DNA from: Sulfurimonas sp. HSL1-2
GTDB lineage: Bacteria; Campylobacterota; Campylobacteria; Campylobacterales; Sulfurimonadaceae
Direction: 5' to 3'
Length of the DNA: 64,000 nt
NCBI RefSeq assembly: GCF_039645565.1
Contig: NZ_CP147914.1
Location: 1,361,573 to 1,425,572 of the forward strand
Shown: positions 14,554-20,844 of the stretch, piece by piece
Numbering within the stretch: the stretch's first letter is position 1
Layout: every line of letters starts with the position of its first letter
Position numbers and translations under genes: made by a program
The notes under the pieces: generated by a model
Databases searched by the model: none
The model's input: only the letters and a program-made list of their open reading frames with translations
Told to the model about the DNA's origin: nothing

Positions 14554-15021
14554 ATGCTGAAATTCAACACCTACGACACTGAAACCCTTTCCGCGATCCG
14601 CGAAAACCTGAACACCTGCGCCGAAGCCCTGGGCGGCACCGGACGCCTGCTCGGCCTGGCCGAGACGATCCTCGGCATGAAACCGTCGCCACTGCAGAAC
14701 AAGACGGCATCGTTTCACTTCGAGCAGGGCAAGGTCAGCTGGGATAAGGTCCTCTTTGCCGACAAGATCGTCACCGTCGCACAGATGATCAAGAAGCACG
14801 ACACGATGGAAAACATCCTGGAAAAGGGCTCGAAAAAAGAGCAGAACGCCATCCGCACCCTTTTCCCCGTCACCTTCACCATCACGCCAAAGGAGGGGGA
14901 GCCCTTCACCTTTAAGGCCGTCGACGCCCCCGACGCGAAGACGGCGCGCATCAACCCCCTGTTCGAACTGCTCTTTTTCGCCTCGACGGGACTGATCAAA
15001 AAAGCGCTCAAGGAGGCATAA
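14554..15021 (+). CDS. Conserved-looking hypothetical protein in the lpx-hemF operon
   Basis: Unrecognised 155-residue protein without signal peptide. It begins with a helical region (TETLSAIRENLNTCAEALGG), has a charged middle with several Lys, and ends with a hydrophobic stretch (INPLFELLFFASTGLIKKAL) that could be a membrane-associated helix. It follows the LpxA-like gene by 10 nt, with GAGGAG upstream, and precedes hemF by 3 nt, so it is cotranscribed with both. No function is inferred. Confidence 0.75.
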   Translation: MLKFNTYDTETLSAIRENLNTCAEALGGTGRLLGLAETILGMKPSPLQNKTASFHFEQGKVSWDKVLFADKIVTVAQMIKKHDTMENILEKGSKKEQNAIRTLFPVTFTITPKEGEPFTFKAVDAPDAKTARINPLFELLFFASTGLIKKALKEA

Positions 15022-15024
15022 GTC

Positions 15025-16062
15025 ATGGAACGTATCTACTCGAAAACGGCGGAGTCCGAGGCGGCGATCGCCCTGATGGAGAACCTGCAGCTCTATTTTG
15101 TCAACCGTCTCAACGGCCTCAGCCAGATCTTCGGTGCGAACGTCCCTTTTGAAGCGGTGGAGTGGTTCCGCGACGAAGGGCGCCACGGCGGCGGGATGCG
15201 CTACGAGGGGCGCGACGAGCGCCTCTTCAACCGCGCCTCTGTCAACGTCTCCCAGGTACATTACGAGGATATGCCCCAGAAGAAGCTCGACGCCGCCAGC
15301 GCCATCTCGACCATCATCCACCCGCGCAACCCCCATGTCCCCTCTATCCACATGCACATCAGCTACACCCGTATGAAGGACGGGAACGGCTACTGGCGCA
15401 TCATGGCGGACCTGAACCCCTCCATCTTCTACGAAGAGGATCAGCACCGCTTTATCGAGCACCTCAACTTCATCACCCCCGACCTTTTCGATAAAGGCGC
15501 GGAGCAGGGAGACCGCTACTTCCGTATCCCCGCCCTGGGACGCCACCGCGGCGTCGCGCACTTCTACCTGGAGCACTACAACAGCGGCGATTTCGGGACG
15601 GACTACGGTTTTGCGAAGTATTTTGCCGAGCAGGTGATCGACGTTTACGTCTCCATTATCTCGGACGCCCTCGCCAAGCGGACGGAGGTGAGCGAAGAGG
15701 ATGTCGCCGAACAGCTCGCCTACCACACGCTCTACTTTTTCCAGGTTCTCACCCTCGACCGCGGCACGACCTCCGGCCTGCTGATCCATGACCAGAACGA
15801 TGTCGGCATTATGGGCTCCATCCCCGAGTTCGTCGACAGAACGCTGCTGCAGAGCTGGCTGCCGAAGATGACCGCCCCGCAGGACGCACTCCTCCAGGCG
15901 CTCATCGACGCCCTCCCCGACGAGGAGATCGTCCTGGTCGACGAACCGGTCAAGGCGCGCCTTGCCGCAGCGGTACGCGCCCATTACAAAGCCCATCCGG
16001 AGGCCCTTTCCATGCAGGCCGACAGCGTTGTCGTCCCGCCGACCGTGGAGAACCACCGCTAG
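15025..16062 (+). CDS. hemF: Oxygen-dependent coproporphyrinogen III oxidase
   Basis: 345-residue HemF, which oxidatively decarboxylates coproporphyrinogen III to protoporphyrinogen IX in cytoplasmic haem synthesis using O2. Recognised by RHGGGMRYEG, ASVNVSQVHYED, the HMHISYTRMKDG block and the GRHRGVAHFYLEHYN region. Slightly longer than E. coli HemF (~300) because of a C-terminal extension with Ala-rich helices. It is the last gene of the operon that starts with a cytochrome c, and indicates that the organism meets oxygen. Confidence 0.93.
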   Translation: MERIYSKTAESEAAIALMENLQLYFVNRLNGLSQIFGANVPFEAVEWFRDEGRHGGGMRYEGRDERLFNRASVNVSQVHYEDMPQKKLDAASAISTIIHPRNPHVPSIHMHISYTRMKDGNGYWRIMADLNPSIFYEEDQHRFIEHLNFITPDLFDKGAEQGDRYFRIPALGRHRGVAHFYLEHYNSGDFGTDYGFAKYFAEQVIDVYVSIISDALAKRTEVSEEDVAEQLAYHTLYFFQVLTLDRGTTSGLLIHDQNDVGIMGSIPEFVDRTLLQSWLPKMTAPQDALLQALIDALPDEEIVLVDEPVKARLAAAVRAHYKAHPEALSMQADSVVVPPTVENHR

Positions 16063-16070
16063 TATCCGGC

Positions 16071-16076
16071 TATAAT
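16071..16076 (+). promoter_or_regulatory. -10 box for the microprotein-trkAH operon
   Basis: TATAAT lies 31 nt before the ATG at 16107, with AAGGAG at 16095-16100. It probably drives both microproteins and trkA-trkH. Confidence 0.55.
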
Positions 16077-16106
16077 GGTCTGAAGAGAAGCCCTAAGGAG
16101 TCACCC

Positions 16107-16247
16107 ATGGGACCAGCAAACCTTCCGCCGGACAGTGCCGGCCACCTCAACACCGCCGCCCTTCCGGGCTTTATGGTCTGGGCCGGGGTCATCATCTGCC
16201 TTGTCGCCTTCGCCTGGTACCTGGAAAAACAGCGCGGCGACGATTAG
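16107..16247 (+). CDS. Single-TM microprotein upstream of trkA (copy 1)
   Basis: 46-residue protein read directly from the sequence. A polar N-terminus rich in Pro/Ser/Asn is followed by LPGF, one hydrophobic helix (MVWAGVIICLVAFAW) and a charged tail beginning YLEKQ. AAGGAG precedes the ATG at the right distance. The next small gene encodes the same LPGF-15 residues-YLxK layout, so the two are paralogues. Position directly before trkA suggests a small accessory subunit of the K+ transporter, comparable in size to KdpF, but this is only inference. Confidence 0.65.
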   Translation: MGPANLPPDSAGHLNTAALPGFMVWAGVIICLVAFAWYLEKQRGDD

Positions 16248-16256
16248 GCTCTATCG

Positions 16257-16391
16257 ATGCAGAACCCCGATGCCGCCGCCCTTTTTGAAACGATCATCCT
16301 TCCCGGTTTTGCCGGCCTTTTGGCCGCCGCACTCCTTTTGCTTGTGTATGCAGCCTATCTGAATAAAAAACACCCCAAGGACAGACCGTGA
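16257..16391 (+). CDS. Single-TM microprotein upstream of trkA (copy 2)
   Basis: 44-residue protein with a short N-terminus, LPGF, a hydrophobic helix (AGLLAAALLLLVYAA) and YLNKKHPKD tail. The spacing between LPGF and YL is 15 residues, exactly as in the preceding microprotein. The stop overlaps the GTG start of trkA (GTGA), so translation of trkA is coupled to it. No good ribosome-binding site is visible, consistent with coupling to copy 1, which ends 9 nt upstream. Confidence 0.62.
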   Translation: MQNPDAAALFETIILPGFAGLLAAALLLLVYAAYLNKKHPKDRP

Positions 16392-17713
16392 ATATCATCA
16401 TCGCCGGGGCCGGACGGGTCGGCTACCGCCTCGCCAGCACCCTTTCACACCGCCACAACGTCACCATCATCGACCAGCGGGCCGCGGCGCTGCAGCAGCT
16501 CCAGGAGAGCATCGACGTCTTCACCATCGCGGGCAACATCGAGAACCCCGACACCTACCTTCCCCTGAAAAACCGCCGGTTCGACATATTCATCGCGGTG
16601 ACCGACAGCGACGAAGCGAACATACTCTCCACCCTCATTGCCGGGGATTTCATCGATGCCGATACCAAGATCATCCGTCTCAAGAACCCCTACTTCGCCG
16701 ACAGCACCATTGCCGGGAAACTCGGCATCAGCAGCGCCGTTTTCCCCTTCTCCTCCGCGGCCCGCTCCATCAGCGCCCTGCTGGACTACCCGCAGGCAAA
16801 CAACGTCAAATCCTTTATCTATTCGCCTTTTCAGATGGTCTCCGTCTACGTCGAAAGCGCACCGGAGACGGGCATCCCCGTCGCGGAGTTTGTCCATGAA
16901 ACCTGCGTCGTCGTCGGCCTGGAGCGTGCCAAGCACTTCACCCTGCCCGATGCGGAGAGCGTGCTCTACCGGGGCGACCTCGTCTACTTCTTCGGGGATC
17001 CCGACACCATCCGCGCCTACTGCGCCCGGCTCAACCCCGCCGTCCCCGACCGCATCAGCCGCGTCGCCATCTTCGATGCGGGGCTGCTGGGACTTGAGAT
17101 CGCCAAGGCGCTGATCCCGCGGGGGATCAAGCTCAAGATCATCGACAAGCATCTCGAGAAATGCGAACGCGCTTCCGAACTGCTGCAGGAGCATGCGTCG
17201 GTGATCAACAGCCACTACATCGAACACACCCTCTTCGACAATGAGCATGCCGGCCGTGCCGATATGGCCATCTTTACGAGCGAAGAGGACGAGGAGAACA
17301 TCATCCGCTGCCTCGAGGCCAAAGAACACGGCATCCCGCGCACGGTCGCCATCAACAACGATATTGAGCGCTACGGCCTGATGCATTCGCTCGGCATCAT
17401 CCCGATGCGCGGCCCGAAATCGAGTGCCTATTACGCCATCCTCGAGGCGATCGGGTCGAGCTCCATCATCTCCGAACGCCACTACTGCGGCGGCAGGGGG
17501 ATCATCTATTCGCGCAAGATCTTTTCCGACTCGCCGATGCTCGAGAAGATGCTCCCGCCGCCGGACCCGAAGCGCTGCAGAAGTTTTCTGCTCAGAGACA
17601 ACCTCCTCCTGCCGTGGGTCGCAAAATTGCAACTGCACGAGGAGGACGTTCTGTTCGTATTTCTTGATGCCGAAAATGAGGAGGCGATGAAGCGGTGGAT
17701 ATACACACTCTGA
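16388..17713 (+). CDS. trkA: Trk potassium uptake regulatory subunit TrkA
   Basis: 441-residue cytoplasmic NAD-binding gating subunit of the Trk K+ uptake system. Two RCK_N domains are present: the first starts MNIIIAGAGRVGYRLAS with VTIIDQ as the acidic end of strand 2, and the second begins near residue 215 (RVAIFDAGLLGLEIAKAL). RCK_C-like regions follow each. The second Rossmann motif is less canonical. The GTG start overlaps the stop of the upstream microprotein, and the 3' end overlaps trkH by 19 nt. Confidence 0.92.
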   Translation: MNIIIAGAGRVGYRLASTLSHRHNVTIIDQRAAALQQLQESIDVFTIAGNIENPDTYLPLKNRRFDIFIAVTDSDEANILSTLIAGDFIDADTKIIRLKNPYFADSTIAGKLGISSAVFPFSSAARSISALLDYPQANNVKSFIYSPFQMVSVYVESAPETGIPVAEFVHETCVVVGLERAKHFTLPDAESVLYRGDLVYFFGDPDTIRAYCARLNPAVPDRISRVAIFDAGLLGLEIAKALIPRGIKLKIIDKHLEKCERASELLQEHASVINSHYIEHTLFDNEHAGRADMAIFTSEEDEENIIRCLEAKEHGIPRTVAINNDIERYGLMHSLGIIPMRGPKSSAYYAILEAIGSSSIISERHYCGGRGIIYSRKIFSDSPMLEKMLPPPDPKRCRSFLLRDNLLLPWVAKLQLHEEDVLFVFLDAENEEAMKRWIYTL

Positions 17714-19149
17714 TCAACAGCGCCAAATTCATCAGCAGTATCGGCACCGGGCTGGCGCTCTTTTTCCTGATCCCGATCGCGACGGGGCTCTGGTACGGCG
17801 AGGATATGAAATCCTTCATCCTCTTCGACCTGCTCTTTTTCCTCTTCAATGCCGCGATCTTCGGCGCCCTGGCCCGCCGCCGGATGCAGATGACGGTCAA
17901 GGGGGCCATCTTCTCGGTCAATCTCATCTGGCTGCTCCTGGGCATCGGCGGCGCCATCCCGCTCTACCTCTACACCGACGTGACCCCGAGCGGCGCCTTT
18001 TTCGAGGCCATCAGCGGCTTTACGACGACGGGTGCGACGATCTACACGCAGATCGAGCAGCTGCCCAAAAGTATCCTGATGCTGCGCAGCCTGATGCACT
18101 GGCTCGGCGGCATGGGGATCATCGTCCTGGGCGTGGGGCTCTTCTCCCTGATCAACCCCACGGGATCGCTCACGATGTTCCGGGCGGAGTCCACCGGGAT
18201 TCAGCTGGAAAAAGCGACGCCCAAGATCAGAGATACCGCCCTGTGGCTCTGGGGGATCTACTTCCTTTTTACAAGTGCGAACACCCTGCTGCTCCTTGCG
18301 GGCGGGATGGGCTTTTTCGATGCCGTCAACCACGCCTTCTCCACGATTGCCACGGGCGGCTTTTCGACCCGGGACCTCTCGATGGGGTACTGGAACGATG
18401 CGCCTTTCATCCTCTGGACCACCACCCTTTTTATGATCATCTCGGGGATCAACTTCCTCGTACACCTCAAAGCGCTGCGGGGCGATTTCAGCGGATGGCG
18501 CAGCGAAGAGGTGCGGTGGTATCTCGGGATCTTTCTGCTTTTCTCCGTGCTGCTGACCGCGCTGCATCTGCTTAACGGCAGCGACGGGTTTGGCTACAGT
18601 GCGACCCACGCCTTCTTTACCGTCGCGTCGCTGCTGACGACCACCGGGTTCACGACGCTCGATTATGAGCTGTGGGGCGCGGCGCCCGTGGCGCTGCTGC
18701 TGATCGCCATGCTGCTCGGCGGCAACGCCGGTTCGACGGCCGGGGGGATGAAGACCATCCGCTTTGTCGTCCTTTTCAAAAACCTCAGAGCCCAGCTGAA
18801 GCAGATCCTGCAGCCCAGCGCCGTCATCGGCATCTTCATCGACCGCGAACGCGTCGGCAGCGAGATCATCGGCAGGGTCAGCGGTTTCCTCGTGCTCTTT
18901 ATCGCGACCAATGTCCTGGTCTCTCTCTACCTCTTTGTCCGCGGCTACGACCCCATGACCTCCATCAGCACCGCCGTCGCCTGCGTCAGCAACATCGGGC
19001 CGGGCTTCGCGCTCATCGGGCCGTCGCAGAATTTCCACTTCTACTCCGACGCGGACAAGCTCCTGCTCTCGGCCGCCATGATCATCGGCAGGCTGGAGTT
19101 CTATACGGTCGTGCTGCTGTTTACCCGGAGTTTCTGGAAACGCTACTAG
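17695..19149 (+). CDS. trkH: Trk potassium transporter membrane subunit TrkH
   Basis: 484-residue integral membrane K+ channel/transporter with four P-loop repeats of the SKT family. Filter-like segments are visible as FTTTGATIY, IATGGFSTRD, LTTTGFTTLD and CVSNIGPGFA. About ten TM helices. The start is a GTG inside the end of trkA, so the two are translationally coupled and form one complex. Its TAG overlaps the stop codon of the convergent gene by 2 nt, giving a terminator-free 3' junction. Confidence 0.94.
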   Translation: MDIHTLINSAKFISSIGTGLALFFLIPIATGLWYGEDMKSFILFDLLFFLFNAAIFGALARRRMQMTVKGAIFSVNLIWLLLGIGGAIPLYLYTDVTPSGAFFEAISGFTTTGATIYTQIEQLPKSILMLRSLMHWLGGMGIIVLGVGLFSLINPTGSLTMFRAESTGIQLEKATPKIRDTALWLWGIYFLFTSANTLLLLAGGMGFFDAVNHAFSTIATGGFSTRDLSMGYWNDAPFILWTTTLFMIISGINFLVHLKALRGDFSGWRSEEVRWYLGIFLLFSVLLTALHLLNGSDGFGYSATHAFFTVASLLTTTGFTTLDYELWGAAPVALLLIAMLLGGNAGSTAGGMKTIRFVVLFKNLRAQLKQILQPSAVIGIFIDRERVGSEIIGRVSGFLVLFIATNVLVSLYLFVRGYDPMTSISTAVACVSNIGPGFALIGPSQNFHFYSDADKLLLSAAMIIGRLEFYTVVLLFTRSFWKRY

Positions 19150-19661
19150 TTTTCCCGGGACGATTCGTTCCAGATGGGGTTTTCCCGGTCGTCAGGGTGG
19201 AGCTTCGCTTTTTCGTCCGGGTAGATGTGCCAGAATGACTGATCGATGGCCGCGTCTTTATAAAGGGGCTTTTTATCGTGCCCGAAGGGACACCACCAGT
19301 TCTCCACCACCTTTACCAGGTAGGCCAGGTAGCTGAACAGCGCCACGCTCAGCGGGCAGTAGAGCTTGCAGTTGAAGATCCAGAAGAAGCGGTAGCGGGC
19401 GAACTGCCACCACGCCGTCTCCGTGGTAAAGATGATCTGGTCCTGCCGCGTATAGCGGTGGCTGGCCCACTCCGGCACGAAATCCCGGAAGGATTTCAGG
19501 TGCTCCGCCCCCATGATCCGGAGGTGCCAGCGCACCAGCAGCACCGCCAGGACGGCAAAAGGGACGGCGACCAGGATCGGCAGGTAGATCAGTACCGTTC
19601 CCGGGACCGTCTTCCAGACCGTCTTCGTTTTATGATTCTCCCCGATTCTCACCCGTTCCAT
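19146..19661 (-). CDS. Hypothetical two-TM membrane protein
   Basis: Unrecognised 171-residue protein. Two hydrophobic segments are seen (about residues 20-45 and 100-118), with an aromatic-rich middle (FTTETAWWQFARYRFFWIF) and an acidic C-terminal tail. Two Cys (FNCKLYCP) sit before the second helix and one (WWCPFG) after it. It is convergent with trkH, the stop codons overlapping, which may give antisense interference between the two transcripts. No function assigned. Confidence 0.7.
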   Translation of the reverse strand: MERVRIGENHKTKTVWKTVPGTVLIYLPILVAVPFAVLAVLLVRWHLRIMGAEHLKSFRDFVPEWASHRYTRQDQIIFTTETAWWQFARYRFFWIFNCKLYCPLSVALFSYLAYLVKVVENWWCPFGHDKKPLYKDAAIDQSFWHIYPDEKAKLHPDDRENPIWNESSREN

Positions 19662-19776
19662 GCTGCTCCTTTATCGGTACCCAGTATAGACAAAGCGGCT
19701 TGAGGGGGTGATTAAGCTGCCGCTGCCGCGCTGACCGTATACACCACCGGACATCGTATCATCAGCCGTTTGGGAC

Positions 19777-19782
19777 TATAAT
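19777..19782 (+). promoter_or_regulatory. -10 box for the TehB-like gene
   Basis: TATAAT 57 nt upstream of the TTG start at 19840; AAGGAG follows close to the start codon. No -35 match is evident. Confidence 0.5.
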
Positions 19783-19839
19783 CGGTCGCATCGTTTCTGC
19801 ATACCCGGCACTGCAGAGATCATACGACAAGGAGAAACA

Positions 19840-20415
19840 TTGGCACAAAAAGACAAAGAGAAATGGGATAAGAAGTACACCGAGATGGAGGGGCTGCTCG
19901 AACGCAGGCCGCCGAGCGAGCTGGTCAGCAAACACGCCGCCGAAGCCCCCGGAGCGAGGGCCCTCGACCTCGCCTGCGGCGGCGGACGCCACAGCCTCTA
20001 TCTGGCCGACAGGGGTTTTACGGTCGATGCCGTGGACATCTCGACCGTCGCCCTCGCGGCGCTGCGTGAAAAAGCGGACCTCGGGCACATCAACCTGATC
20101 GAGGCGGACCTCGACACCTTCGTCCCCGACGCGGGAGCCTACGACATGATCGTGAAGACGAACTTCCTTGACCGCGACCTGATCGGGCGTGCGAAAGCGG
20201 CGCTGAGACCCGGCGGCATCATGGTCGTGGAGACCTACATGGCCGACGAAGGCAACGAAAAACCCGACTCCAACCCCGACTTCCTGCTCCAGAAGGAGGA
20301 GCTCAAATCACTCTTCGGCGAGGGTTTTACCGTGCTCGAGTACAAAGAGTTCTGGAACGAACCGTACGAGAAATACCGTATGAAGAAGCAGGCCATCGCC
20401 GTACGCAAAGATTGA
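19840..20415 (+). CDS. TehB-family SAM-dependent methyltransferase
   Basis: 191-residue cytoplasmic methyltransferase. Motif I is RALDLACGGGRHSLYLADRG, followed by VDAVDIS and the LRPGGIMVVETYM post-motif. The CGGGRxSLYLA form is typical of tellurite-resistance TehB and of thiopurine-type methyltransferases, which may methylate chalcogens. The start is a TTG at 19840, supported by AAGGAG at the correct spacing and the lysine-rich N-terminus. It is monocistronic by position, followed by a new promoter. Confidence 0.82.
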   Translation: MAQKDKEKWDKKYTEMEGLLERRPPSELVSKHAAEAPGARALDLACGGGRHSLYLADRGFTVDAVDISTVALAALREKADLGHINLIEADLDTFVPDAGAYDMIVKTNFLDRDLIGRAKAALRPGGIMVVETYMADEGNEKPDSNPDFLLQKEELKSLFGEGFTVLEYKEFWNEPYEKYRMKKQAIAVRKD

Positions 20416-20421
20416 TGACTG

Positions 20422-20427
20422 TATAAT
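20422..20427 (+). promoter_or_regulatory. -10 box for the Cys-rich gene and metE
   Basis: TATAAT just after the TehB-like stop codon and 31 nt before the TTG start of the Cys-rich gene. No separate promoter is obvious in the 57 nt before metE, so the two may share this one. Confidence 0.5.
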
Positions 20428-20457
20428 GCGGCAACATTTTTGGAAGAGGAGAGGTTT

Positions 20458-20787
20458 TTGAGAGCACCCAGAGGTTTCGGCAAGCGCTACTTTACCCTCG
20501 CTTCCATCCAGGCGCACAGCGTCGCGCCCGCGCAGAACGCCCTGCGCGACTGCCTTGAAACCTATGCAACCGCCCTGCAGCGTGACCGCGAAAGCGACGA
20601 GGACCCGCCGGAAGAGCCCCTCGAAGCCCTCGCTTGCTTCGCCAACGACAAACCCTGCCACTGCGACTGTTACTTTAGACGCCGAACCTTCCTGACCCTG
20701 CGCGCGTGCCGCAAAAAATCCGCCTGTAACTGCAACTGCCGATTCTACAGCTTCCGACGCACCGGGGTACACCCGCCGCACCTCTGA
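20458..20787 (+). CDS. Cysteine-rich small protein upstream of metE
   Basis: Unrecognised 109-residue protein. The second half has two similar Cys clusters, PCHCDCYF and ACNCNCRFYSF, plus further Cys, giving nine cysteines in all. The first half is helical and acidic in the middle (RESDEDPPEEP). The TTG at 20458 is chosen because GAGGAG stands 6 nt upstream; an in-frame TTG at 20440 is possible. The cluster pattern suggests metal binding (Zn or Cu) or a redox-sensitive role. It lies 57 nt before metE, a zinc enzyme, so a link to zinc or methionine supply is conceivable but unproven. Confidence 0.6.
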   Translation: MRAPRGFGKRYFTLASIQAHSVAPAQNALRDCLETYATALQRDRESDEDPPEEPLEALACFANDKPCHCDCYFRRRTFLTLRACRKKSACNCNCRFYSFRRTGVHPPHL

Positions 20788-20844
20788 TTTTTTTCCAACC
20801 GATCATTCCAACAATCAAAAAGAAAAATATCAAAGGATATACCC

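Noticed and set aside
14518-16056. 512-codon minus-strand frame opposite the lpx-hemF end
   Set aside because: Antisense shadow of two clear plus-strand genes, with no domain or start signal.
16135-16362. 75-codon frame running across both microprotein genes
   Set aside because: Different frame without a ribosome-binding site; the two shorter frames have matching motifs and proper signals.
17506-19038. 510-codon minus-strand frame opposite trkH
   Set aside because: Shadow frame rich in Glu/Arg/Gly without motifs; trkH is certain.
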